Shown here piece after piece: positions 5,906 through 12,606 of a stretch of DNA of 23,626 nt. The DNA lies in IMG/VR virus record IMGVR_UViG_3300032286_000236, positions 1 through 23,626 of that record; one strand, given 5' to 3'. This stretch comes from a virus. Both the position numbers and the translations under genes were made by a program. The notes beneath the pieces were generated by a model. The model ran no database searches, was not told the DNA's origin, and worked only from the letters and a program-made list of their open reading frames with translations. Each line of letters begins with the position of its first letter. The stretch's first letter is position 1.

Positions 5906-7120
5906 ATGGATACGACAACTGAAGAGGATGTTGTATCGCAGTTAAAGTGTGATTATTGCAGTAACACTACTGATGAACTCAATTCAGTAGTATCTGCAAC
6001 TGATGACCGATACTGCGACGATTGTGCAAGAATCTGTGAGCGTTGCGACTTTATAGGTCATCAAGATGATGACTTTAGTGTCGTAAACGACGCAGAAGTA
6101 TGGTGTCAGGGTTGCGTAGAGCGATACTCTAACTGGTGCGACTGGCACGAACAATACTTTACTGGTGATACTTACTATGCTGATGATAGTAATAGCACAT
6201 TTTGCGAGTATTGCTATCAAAACAATACCGCATATTGTGAGGATTGTGATGCCTCTTTTGTTAATGGTTGCGAGAGAGACCATGATGAATCTAGGCTCAT
6301 TCACGATTACTCATACCGCCCTGACTTAATCTTTCATCAGACTGATGACGATACCCGCCTGTACTTTGGTATTGAGATTGAGACAGAGCATAGAAGCGAG
6401 GATTACTCCAACAAAAATATTGCAGCGGAGTATGCTCATAGGCTAGAGAGTATGGACTTGGCTTACCTCAAATCTGACGGCTCGCTAACTTGTGGCTTCG
6501 AAATAGTTTCTCATCCAATGTCTCATGACTTCTTCATGAATGAGGCAGATGACTTTTGGGATACTATCTCCACGCTTAAGAATCGGTACAATATGATTTC
6601 ATGGGGCACTCGTACCTGTGGTGTCCATATTCATATATCTCGTAGCGGGTTTAATGGCGGTGCACACCAGCACCGATTCTTGCAACTTGTCTACAATAAC
6701 CAAGCCTTCTATGAAACTATGGCTGGTCGCTCATCAGATAGATGGGCTAGTTTCCATGATGTTGACATGCCAAGAGGTGGCAAATCCTTTATGCGTAAGA
6801 TTAGATACCATAGAGATTCAGAGCGATACTCTGCCGTCAATACCATCAACCGAGATACACTAGAGATGCGTATCTTTAGAGGTACTCTCAATGTCCGCTC
6901 ACTCAAAGCGATTATTAACTTAGCGCATGCCAGCGTTGAGTTCACTCGCAACGTGTCAGTACCGCAAGTCCGAGCAGGTTATCTCAACTGGAATAACCTT
7001 GTTCAATATGTAAAGAGCAAGCCCGAACTATACTCTGAACTTATCGCTAAGTTCGATAGAGTAAGTACTCAACTACAAGCAATCGAAAGGATAGAAGACA
7101 ATGTGTCTATTGGTCGTTAG
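5906..7120 (+). CDS. amidoligase with N-terminal zinc-ribbon array
   Basis: This 404-residue protein has two parts. Residues 15-125 carry repeated CxxC knuckles (C15/C18, C37/C40, C44/C47, C67/C70, C100/C103, C111/C114, plus C78/H81), a zinc-ribbon or treble-clef array. Residues about 150-350 match the phage amidoligase type (Amidoligase_2, glutamine-synthetase-like fold): GIEIETE (155-161), DGSLTCGFEIVSHP (191-204), CGVHIHIS (238-245) and TLEMRIFRGTL (318-328). Family members are predicted to use ATP to join a carboxylate to an amine. The substrate here is unknown. The next gene, a glutamine amidotransferase, overlaps by 20 bases and probably supplies ammonia. The ribosome site is AAGGATAGGA. 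Confidence 0.85.
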   Translation: MDTTTEEDVVSQLKCDYCSNTTDELNSVVSATDDRYCDDCARICERCDFIGHQDDDFSVVNDAEVWCQGCVERYSNWCDWHEQYFTGDTYYADDSNSTFCEYCYQNNTAYCEDCDASFVNGCERDHDESRLIHDYSYRPDLIFHQTDDDTRLYFGIEIETEHRSEDYSNKNIAAEYAHRLESMDLAYLKSDGSLTCGFEIVSHPMSHDFFMNEADDFWDTISTLKNRYNMISWGTRTCGVHIHISRSGFNGGAHQHRFLQLVYNNQAFYETMAGRSSDRWASFHDVDMPRGGKSFMRKIRYHRDSERYSAVNTINRDTLEMRIFRGTLNVRSLKAIINLAHASVEFTRNVSVPQVRAGYLNWNNLVQYVKSKPELYSELIAKFDRVSTQLQAIERIEDNVSIGR

Positions 7121-7922
7121 TTCACCGAATAGCACTCCAAGCAAGAAAGACTTAGAGTGTGCTTCGTGTAATAATCCGCATGGCTTCGGCTATGCTGTAA
7201 TCGCTGGTAATAAAATTATTACTGGTAAAGGTATGTCTGCTAAGAAGGTCATCAAGGAGTTCCTAGCAGTACGCAAGCAATACCCATCTAGTTATGCTAT
7301 GTATCATGCTAGATTCGCTACTCATGGCGTTAAGAATGATGACAACTGTCATCCATTCCAAGTTGGCAATAGCGACCTAACTTACTTAGCGCACAATGGT
7401 ATCCTCGATGTTGATATCCCAGTCAATGACAAGCGTAGCGATACCCGTATCTTTGCTGACGATATCTTACCTGCTATGGGTGGTGTCAAAGCATTAGATA
7501 ATCCTAACTTATACCGCATGCTAGAGAAGTTCGCTAGTGGTAGCAAGATTGCAGTCTTTACCCTCGACCCTGCAGCCGATTATGACTGCTATATTATCAA
7601 CGAGGACTTAGGTACATGGGATAATGACGGCAACTGGTGGTCTAATGATTCGTACAAGGAGTCATCATGGTCATCATTCTATAAGAAGTATGACTATACC
7701 GTCATTGATGACGACACCATGGATGATAACATGTGCCGTATGTGCGAGGCTATGCCCGTAGAAGATGCAAATCCATACTACTGCGAACAATGCCATACAT
7801 GCTATGACTGTAATGGTGTCTATGGCTCATCATGCATGTGCTGGTCTCCCGAGTGGGATAGATACTCCAGTTCCAAGAGAGAGGTAGCAAAGTATAATGG
7901 TCAATACGACTTCGGTTTCTAG
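7101..7922 (+). CDS. class II glutamine amidotransferase, Cys-rich tail
   Basis: This 273-residue protein has the N-terminal nucleophile fold signature: Cys2 exposed after Met removal (MCLLVV), NNPHGFGYAV (24-33), YHARFATHG (68-76), NCHPF (82-86), AHNG (97-100) and SDTRIF (113-118). Such domains release ammonia from glutamine and pass it to a partner. The partner is very likely the upstream amidoligase, whose 3' end overlaps this start by 20 bases. Residues about 212-246 form a second metal-binding region rich in CxxC, absent from ordinary amidotransferase domains, which may dock to the zinc array of the amidoligase. The start at 7101 is required for the catalytic Cys2. Confidence 0.88.
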   Translation: MCLLVVSSPNSTPSKKDLECASCNNPHGFGYAVIAGNKIITGKGMSAKKVIKEFLAVRKQYPSSYAMYHARFATHGVKNDDNCHPFQVGNSDLTYLAHNGILDVDIPVNDKRSDTRIFADDILPAMGGVKALDNPNLYRMLEKFASGSKIAVFTLDPAADYDCYIINEDLGTWDNDGNWWSNDSYKESSWSSFYKKYDYTVIDDDTMDDNMCRMCEAMPVEDANPYYCEQCHTCYDCNGVYGSSCMCWSPEWDRYSSSKREVAKYNGQYDFGF

Positions 7923-8061
7923 TGAAGCAGTACGCAAGACTATCATTGAGTTAATCTCTGTCGTAAGACAGGATGCTGACTCAGATAAGATAGTAGCAAA
8001 TGCTCGACTACTAATAGATAACCTGTCATATAATATGACAAGAAAGGATAGCAATGACTAA
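7897..8061 (+). CDS. 54-aa small ORF spanning a palindrome
   Basis: ATG at 7897 opens 54 residues. It overlaps the amidotransferase end by 26 bases and the next start by 8. GAGAGAGG lies 12 bases upstream, slightly far. The product looks helical (AVRKTIIELISVVRQD). Palindrome copy 6 lies inside the frame and would encode LSYNMT. The bases could instead be simple intergenic sequence. Confidence is moderate. Confidence 0.45.
   Translation: MVNTTSVSSEAVRKTIIELISVVRQDADSDKIVANARLLIDNLSYNMTRKDSND
8024..8040. promoter_or_regulatory. regulatory palindrome, copy 6
   Basis: TGTCATATAATATGACA is a perfect palindrome with T/A outer bases, a matched change from the C/G outer pair of the other copies. 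It ends 13 bases before the ATG at 8054. A weak TCGACT lies 17 bases upstream of its TATAAT, so promoter activity is possible for this copy. Confidence 0.68.
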
Positions 8062-8284
8062 GTTAAAAGTACATCATCCAAGTGGGGATGTGATAGCAGA
8101 GGTACATGATTATGCAGCAGGTGCATTACTTATGAGCCTGTATGGTGATGGCTCACATATCTCATATAAGGGTAAGGCAGTATGGCGAGAAGGTATAGAT
8201 GGTGAAGGTGCTGAGAGTTATGATACTACCAGCATGGTAATAGATAGCCGACTAATAGAAATGGGAGTACAAGTTGATGGATGA
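8054..8284 (+). CDS. 76-aa hypothetical protein
   Basis: ATG at 8054 follows AAGAAAGGATAGCA, a good ribosome site. The 76-residue product begins MTKLKVHHPSGDVIAEVHDY and has a beta-rich look with alternating polar and hydrophobic residues, net acidic. It overlaps the next gene by 8 bases. No family recognised. It is one of a chain of small overlapping genes leading to the WhiB gene. Confidence 0.7.
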   Translation: MTKLKVHHPSGDVIAEVHDYAAGALLMSLYGDGSHISYKGKAVWREGIDGEGAESYDTTSMVIDSRLIEMGVQVDG

Positions 8285-8528
8285 AGTAAGCATACAAGAG
8301 ATGATAGATAAGTATATGATATCATCCAGCCCGCAAGAGGTTATTGGCTGGCGTCGTCATATAATTATTTCAACCGACACAAACTCATACATGGGTCGCC
8401 TGTACTGGGACTCTGACGACGGCTATGAAATGTTTTGGGATGACGATAGCCAAGTACCACCCGAAGCCAGCAGACCTGAGTTCGAATATGTACTCGACTG
8501 CATAACAGATATGGACCGATACGAATGA
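8277..8528 (+). CDS. 83-aa acidic hypothetical protein
   Basis: ATG at 8277 is 9 bases after GGGAG and is preferred over the TTG one codon earlier. The product is acidic and rich in aromatic residues and Asp (LYWDSDDGYEMFWDDDSQ). It contains a half copy of the palindrome (8356-8365) within its coding sequence, probably by chance. Its stop overlaps the next ATG (ATGA). Function unknown. Confidence 0.68.
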   Translation: MDEVSIQEMIDKYMISSSPQEVIGWRRHIIISTDTNSYMGRLYWDSDDGYEMFWDDDSQVPPEASRPEFEYVLDCITDMDRYE

Positions 8529-8665
8529 GAACTGGTAGAGAAGTAAAGGAAGAGTTGGAAGCCATAGTTAAAGAACATGACACGACTGATGGCACTGAAG
8601 ATATCCTTATTGGATGGATAGAGGCACTAGAATGGGTGCTTAGTGAGTATAAGGGAGATGACTAA
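8525..8665 (+). CDS. 46-aa hypothetical protein
   Basis: ATG at 8525 overlaps the previous stop by 4 bases (ATGA), so translation is probably coupled. The 46-residue protein is Glu/Lys-rich and helical, with a Trp-containing amphipathic stretch (LIGWIEALEWVLSEY). Its TAA overlaps the next ATG by one base. Function unknown. Confidence 0.6.
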   Translation: MRTGREVKEELEAIVKEHDTTDGTEDILIGWIEALEWVLSEYKGDD

Positions 8666-8778
8666 TGAGTGAGCCAATGTACCTATCAGGAGATGACTAT
8701 GCCCTAAATGGGGTAGAGGATGAAGATGATGAAGTAATCATAGATGAACCTGACCGCATGTGGGAGGATGATGAATAA
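8665..8778 (+). CDS. 37-aa hyperacidic peptide
   Basis: ATG at 8665 shares its A with the previous stop. Of 37 residues, 16 are Asp/Glu and one is Arg. Like the 48-aa protein at 5163, it is far more acidic than its neighbours. Overlapping start and stop codons on both sides support translation, but a peptide this short could also be only a coupling ORF for the WhiB gene. Confidence 0.5.
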   Translation: MSEPMYLSGDDYALNGVEDEDDEVIIDEPDRMWEDDE

Positions 8779-9118
8779 AGGCAACTGTGCTGGCGATGAT
8801 AATCCAGACTACTGGTATCCTGAACTACCTCAGTATCGATTATCCAACGCCAAGTTAGAAGTACTTACTAAACAGACCAGTTATGCGCTAAAATTATGCT
8901 CTACCTGTCCCATCAAAGATGAGTGCCTAGAAGAAGGCATGAAGACTGAGCAGATGCGTGGAAGCGTAGTCGGATGGGGCAATCTGCCATTCGGTATATG
9001 GGGCGGAACTATGCCACATGAAAGATTAGAGATGGTTGGCATAACCCCAATAAATAATAAGGGAGCAGTAGTTAGTGCTGCATTTGCCCTAAGAAGACTA
9101 TCAAGTCAGAATCGATAA
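8771..9118 (+). CDS. whiB: WhiB-family iron-sulfur regulator
   Basis: The four cluster-binding cysteines are present: one near the start (KGNCAGDD) and CSTCPIKDEC, followed by the turn GIWGG and PHERLEM. WhiB proteins are small actinobacterial transcription factors with a 4Fe-4S cluster that bind region 4 of the primary sigma factor. Phage copies (TM4 WhiBTM4 is the known case) can interfere with host WhiB control. The spacing YWYPE after the first Cys fits the family's FFP motif. The start is uncertain: GGGAGG ends 3 bases before the ATG at 8771, while an in-frame ATG at 8744 would add nine residues with a weaker site. The C-terminal basic tail is short. Confidence 0.9.
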   Translation: MNKGNCAGDDNPDYWYPELPQYRLSNAKLEVLTKQTSYALKLCSTCPIKDECLEEGMKTEQMRGSVVGWGNLPFGIWGGTMPHERLEMVGITPINNKGAVVSAAFALRRLSSQNR

Positions 9119-9129
9119 GGCGGTGAAGT

Positions 9130-9513
9130 ATGAGACGACAATTAATATTGTTGTTAGTAATACTAATAACTCTCATCAATCTTGTACCACTACATGATGC
9201 ACCAATTAAGGTAAAGCGTGAGTGGACTATTGAAGATAGTAAAGCCTATGCAAAAGATTCAGTATATGCATGGCAACTTAATCAATGGAAATGCCTTGAC
9301 CAACTTTGGACTAGAGAATCTAACTGGAGACCCGAGGCATACAATCCTATAAAGGTTATGGGCAAGAATGCTGGCGGTATTCCACAGATACTAGGACTCT
9401 CGCCTAAGACTCAACCAACAGAACAGATTGACCGAGGCGTTGACTATATAATAAATCGGTATGCAACTTTCTGTAATGCTTGGAAACATTTTCAGAAGAA
9501 GGGATGGTACTAG
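9130..9513 (+). CDS. exported lytic-transglycosylase-like protein
   Basis: The 127-residue product begins with a short basic stretch and a hydrophobic segment (residues 5-20), a signal peptide or anchor. Then comes a lysozyme-like core: WKCLDQLWTRESNWRPEAYN with the presumed catalytic Glu63 in ESNW, and NAGGIPQI (80-86), the active-site signature of soluble-transglycosylase-like domains. These cut the peptidoglycan glycan chain. It lies far from the lysis cassette at 16399-17246, so it may act at the wall early or during superinfection. The ribosome site is GGCGGTGAAG. The last codons overlap the next gene's start. Confidence 0.78.
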   Translation: MRRQLILLLVILITLINLVPLHDAPIKVKREWTIEDSKAYAKDSVYAWQLNQWKCLDQLWTRESNWRPEAYNPIKVMGKNAGGIPQILGLSPKTQPTEQIDRGVDYIINRYATFCNAWKHFQKKGWY

Positions 9514-9689
9514 TGGCGTCATATGATTATGAATGTCCAGGAGATGGTGAGATTATTACCATTGAACGTGGTATGACAGAAGAGGAACAAGATTATGCTT
9601 GTAGTGTTTGTGGTAGCAAGTTAAGAAGGGTGTATACAGCACCACCAGTCAAGTTTAATGGGACTGGATTCTACTCAACTGGAGGTTAA
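9513..9689 (+). CDS. FmdB-like zinc-ribbon protein
   Basis: Starting at GTG 9513, the product reads (M)ASYDYECPGDGE, which aligns exactly with the MPTYEYxC start of FmdB-type zinc ribbons. AAGG lies 10 bases upstream, and the GTG overlaps the previous TAG by one base. The second knuckle is CSVCG, and the end FNGTGFYSTGG is typical. The first knuckle has lost its second Cys (CPGDG), leaving three ligands. An earlier in-frame ATG at 9504 sits too close to its ribosome site. The family is small and common in bacteria and phages, and its role is poorly defined. Confidence 0.75.
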   Translation: MASYDYECPGDGEIITIERGMTEEEQDYACSVCGSKLRRVYTAPPVKFNGTGFYSTGG

Positions 9690-10130
9690 ATGAAAGATTC
9701 AAATTGGGACTTAGACTTACGTGCTGGTGAAGCAGGTGAGAGTTATCTTGCTGACCTATTACACGCAGATACTATAGAAGTCAAGACTGATAGACGATGG
9801 AAAGATACTGGTAATATATTTATAGAAACTGAATGCTTCCAACAGAGTACTCAGAAATGGGAACCATCAGGAATATCTATAAGTAAAGCAACACATTGGG
9901 CATTCGTACTGGGTAATATGGTTCTAATAGTATCAAAGAATGAACTATCTTCTGCTGTTGAATGGCTTGGTTATCCTGTTGAAAACAAGATGCCACCTAA
10001 TCCAAGCAAGGGTTATATCGTAACTCCTCAAGCCTTGATAAGTTATATTCGTTCTAGGAATGAAGAGTTTGATAATGCTGGTGAGCAGTACAAGAACTTA
10101 ATGGAGTCAGGAGATACTATTGCTCGATAG
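9690..10130 (+). CDS. PD-(D/E)XK-like nuclease, putative
   Basis: This 146-residue protein has an early GEAGESYLADLL, then IEVKTDRRWKDTGNIFIE, where E30-V-K32 and the following TGNIFIE strand match the core of restriction-endonuclease-like folds in phages. A role in DNA cutting or DNA processing is inferred; no substrate is known. The start directly follows the previous stop, with TGGAGG just upstream. Its last 14 bases overlap the end of the leftward sigma-like gene, so the two arms converge here without a visible terminator. Confidence 0.6.
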   Translation: MKDSNWDLDLRAGEAGESYLADLLHADTIEVKTDRRWKDTGNIFIETECFQQSTQKWEPSGISISKATHWAFVLGNMVLIVSKNELSSAVEWLGYPVENKMPPNPSKGYIVTPQALISYIRSRNEEFDNAGEQYKNLMESGDTIAR

Positions 10131-10851
10131 ATTCATCTTGTTCATCTGCCCGCTCTTCATACCTCTCGCTTTCGCTCTCTTCTACTTCTACGGATTCGAG
10201 ATTATTTTGACTATCTTCTTCGGCATTTGGAGAATCCTTATCTAACCAAGGTCGGAATCCACCGATACGTGTGATAAGTTTCTTAATGGCACGATTATGG
10301 CGCATTCGGGCTGCATCTTCACTACCTAACTTCATCTCGGTAGCGATAGAACCATAATCAAGAGATTCAGCGTACTTGTAAAACAATACTGTCCTATCCT
10401 CGGTATTGAGTTTACGGTACGCTTTATCTATTTCAATCATCATGACCATCATGTTGCCACCCTCTGCTGGTGCTGGTGGTTTTCCTGGTCCTCCAAGATT
10501 TAATTTATGAGATACTCCATGTTCCTTACGAATAACCATTGGAAGTATTGCTTCAACAACAGTCACATCATAGTAAAACATATCTGATACCTCATAGCCT
10601 AACGTCTTTGCTTTCCAACGCTGGCAGTAATCTAAAGCCTGATTACGAAGTGAGCGGTATATCAGATTCTTGGCATCTTTTTCGCCTATGGCTTCCCATT
10701 CTTTTAACTTATTAGGATGTTCAGCAAACCATTCATAGAGTGATTGCTTTATATCATCATGCTCTACCATCTGATACTTCTTAGCATATTCAGATGATAC
10801 TGAGATTACAATGTAATCCCACTTCTCTATAGCAGACCAATCCATTACCAT
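10117..10851 (-). CDS. sigma-70-like factor with acidic tail
   Basis: The 244-residue protein resembles actinophage sigma-like factors. Residues about 30-105 form a region-2-like helical block (DDIKQSLYEWF, NLIYRSLRNQALDYCQRW). Residues 140-195 read like region 4: AYRKLNTEDRTVLFYKYAES, then YGSIATEMKLGSEDAARMRH as a helix-turn-helix. A Gly/Pro linker (118-132) joins them, and residues 203-244 are an acidic tail. It may steer RNA polymerase to phage promoters. It is the last gene of the replication operon, overlapping the phosphoesterase by 7 bases. An alternative ATG at 10845 would remove two residues. Confidence 0.68.
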   Translation of the reverse strand: MVMDWSAIEKWDYIVISVSSEYAKKYQMVEHDDIKQSLYEWFAEHPNKLKEWEAIGEKDAKNLIYRSLRNQALDYCQRWKAKTLGYEVSDMFYYDVTVVEAILPMVIRKEHGVSHKLNLGGPGKPPAPAEGGNMMVMMIEIDKAYRKLNTEDRTVLFYKYAESLDYGSIATEMKLGSEDAARMRHNRAIKKLITRIGGFRPWLDKDSPNAEEDSQNNLESVEVEESESERYEERADEQDESIEQ

Positions 10852-11597
10852 TTGAATGTCTTTCCATCTACTGTGAATGATTGATTAACAATAGGAACAA
10901 GTTGTGGAGTTACTGTATTGCCATTGACATGCAGGATACCAAAGCCTTGTTGCCATGTGAATAGTCCAGCCTTTACGTACTTAGCATTCTTATAGTCCAT
11001 AAGATTACCAAGTTCTAATCCCCAAATAGTTTTAGGTTTACCACCACGATAGGTTTGAGTCTGATGTGTTAATCCCATACGATGCGTATGCCCACAGGCT
11101 ACGCTCATGCCTGAACGCTTGGCTAATCCCAATGCTGTGGCTCCAGCCGTAGGCTGTACATTGCCCTCATCACCATGCATAAGCAACCATCCTGGCGCTA
11201 TTGCAAATGGGTCTTTATGATATTTAATTCCTAGTTCATTAAGACCTAAGAAGTTTTCTAACTCTAACTCTGGTAAGCCAAGAAATCCTGGCGCTCTCAT
11301 AGCAACTGTATTAAATAATCTATCTGTATGATTACTACGAACCATATGTTCTACAGTTAAGTCGTATAATACTTTCTTAGTTAAGTCTCTATCATGTGCA
11401 ATAGAGCGTTCATATTCTAGTTCGGTTCCCTTACTCCATTTAGATATGGTTTGCATATCCATCTCATCACCACAGGATGCGACAGTTTCAGGTTGATACC
11501 ATTGGATGAACTTAGCAACTGCTTTCGTTGCCTCTACATCATGATAAGGTACTTGTAAGTCTGAGATTATAACAATATTATACGACTTGGTTGTCAT
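10845..11597 (-). CDS. calcineurin-like metallophosphoesterase
   Basis: In order, the 250-residue protein shows ISDLQVPYHD, GDEMD, SNHTDR, MHGDE and GHTHR, the five metal-site blocks of calcineurin-like phosphoesterases. Two positions are unusual: the first block normally reads DxH and here is DLQ, and the third normally reads GNH(D/E) and here is SNHTD. Activity may therefore be altered. Such enzymes in phage replication operons may act on DNA ends or nucleotides, but the substrate here is unknown. It starts in an ATGA overlap with the HNH gene. Confidence 0.85.
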   Translation of the reverse strand: MTTKSYNIVIISDLQVPYHDVEATKAVAKFIQWYQPETVASCGDEMDMQTISKWSKGTELEYERSIAHDRDLTKKVLYDLTVEHMVRSNHTDRLFNTVAMRAPGFLGLPELELENFLGLNELGIKYHKDPFAIAPGWLLMHGDEGNVQPTAGATALGLAKRSGMSVACGHTHRMGLTHQTQTYRGGKPKTIWGLELGNLMDYKNAKYVKAGLFTWQQGFGILHVNGNTVTPQLVPIVNQSFTVDGKTFKW

Positions 11598-11884
11598 TTC
11601 TTCTTGGCTCGTCTCTTATTCTCTTTGCCCACGTTCTTTGAGTGGGACATTGCTTGTAAGTTTCCTATGCCATCTCGTCCAGCACGACCACCATTATCTT
11701 TGTGGTCAACATCTGTACTCTTCTTTAACTTCTTACCAGTAGCCTTCTTGTAATCAAGTCGTGCTTTGTTGGTAGATGTAGTCTCAGTTGTGCCATCCTT
11801 TTTCTTACGCTTGATGACGTAGATTGGACGACCACCATTTTGTTTACTGCCTTTGTAAGGTCCAAATATTTTCACTTGTCCCAC
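11594..11884 (-). CDS. small HNH endonuclease
   Basis: The 96-residue, very basic protein contains DVDHKDNGGR followed by IGNLQAMSHSKNVGKENK, the His-Asn-His metal/DNA-cutting core. The preceding RLDYKKATGKKLKKS is the usual lead-in. It is a free-standing small HNH nuclease, perhaps homing or replication-associated. It overlaps the Nmad1 gene by 13 bases and the phosphoesterase by 4, so it is built into the operon rather than inserted. Confidence 0.85.
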   Translation of the reverse strand: MGQVKIFGPYKGSKQNGGRPIYVIKRKKKDGTTETTSTNKARLDYKKATGKKLKKSTDVDHKDNGGRAGRDGIGNLQAMSHSKNVGKENKRRAKKK

Positions 11885-12234
11885 TTTCCTCTCAGTACTA
11901 GCAATCCTATAATTGCATAGTTAGCCATATCTTTTAGTGAATCCTCAAAGGACTCATGTTGTGGAGTATTGCCGCTATCAACTAGGTTATTAATCCTAGC
12001 CAACTTATCATGCATACGTACACGTAGTCCATTGATTGCACCGCCAGGAGCATCAGCAATATTCTTAGGACCATAATCTTTATGCTTAGACAGAAGCAAG
12101 TCCTGCAACTCGCTATACACTAGTGCTACTTCGAAAGTAAAGGTATCACTAATGTCAGTATTAATTGGTTTTGGGAAATCTCCTTCGAGTATACGTGGAA
12201 GCCTTGATTTTCCAAGTGGGTTATAATCTGCCAT
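11872..12234 (-). CDS. Nmad1/DUF1599-like protein
   Basis: The 120-residue protein carries LLLSKHKDYGPKNI, GLRVRMHDKLARINNL, and ESFEDSLKDMANYAIIGL, the pattern of DUF1599 proteins, also called nucleotide-modification-associated domain 1. The all-helical fold recalls nucleotide-binding pyrophosphohydrolases. A role in nucleotide handling or base modification is inferred from the family name only. It sits in the replication operon 6 bases after the preceding stop. Confidence 0.72.
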   Translation of the reverse strand: MADYNPLGKSRLPRILEGDFPKPINTDISDTFTFEVALVYSELQDLLLSKHKDYGPKNIADAPGGAINGLRVRMHDKLARINNLVDSGNTPQHESFEDSLKDMANYAIIGLLVLRGKWDK

Positions 12235-12240
12235 ACTTCA

Positions 12241-12606
12241 TCACTCTCCATCTTCTTCATAGGTCTCATCTTCTAATAATGAAATTAACTGTTCATCAAA
12301 GTCTCGCATCTCATCTTTGATAACCATATCTTCAATCAATCTTTTCATTCTGCCAGGACTTGTTTCTGCAGCATACAATGTTGCATATGTAGACTGGGTA
12401 ATATCTTTAATTGATTCAGGCTTGTCTGCATATTTATACATGCAGCGTAACAATGAGCCAACTAATAATACGTAACCGCTAGGTAAGATTAACTTAGGGT
12501 CAAATGCTTCTTCACCATTGTCATCTAGTAAATGGTCTGTTGCATCAAATATATTATCAAATTGTTGACCGCATATTTTGCATGCTGGGATGCTATCAAA
12601 TTTCAT
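12241..12606 (-). CDS. C2H2-type zinc-finger protein, unknown role
   Basis: Near the N-terminus, CKICGQQFDNIFDATDHLL forms a single zinc finger with CxxC and a later His (Asp-His-Leu). The remaining 100 residues are helical and acidic, ending EDETYEEDGE. It overlaps the primase TOPRIM gene by 11 bases. The zinc finger suggests nucleic-acid or protein contact in replication. Function not known. Confidence 0.65.
   Translation of the reverse strand: MKFDSIPACKICGQQFDNIFDATDHLLDDNGEEAFDPKLILPSGYVLLVGSLLRCMYKYADKPESIKDITQSTYATLYAAETSPGRMKRLIEDMVIKDEMRDFDEQLISLLEDETYEEDGE

Noticed and set aside
3936-8040. Palindromes as ordinary sigma70 promoters
   Set aside because: Each contains TATAAT, but no -35 box lies 16-18 bases upstream (only copy 6 has a weak one), and two copies lie a short distance from better promoters.
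8356-8365. Seventh palindrome copy
   Set aside because: Only one half (GTCATATAAT) is present and it lies within a coding region; likely chance.
9517-9531. Palindrome-like CGTCATATGATTATG
   Set aside because: Several mismatches, and it encodes the conserved start of the zinc ribbon (SYDYE), so coding constraint explains it.
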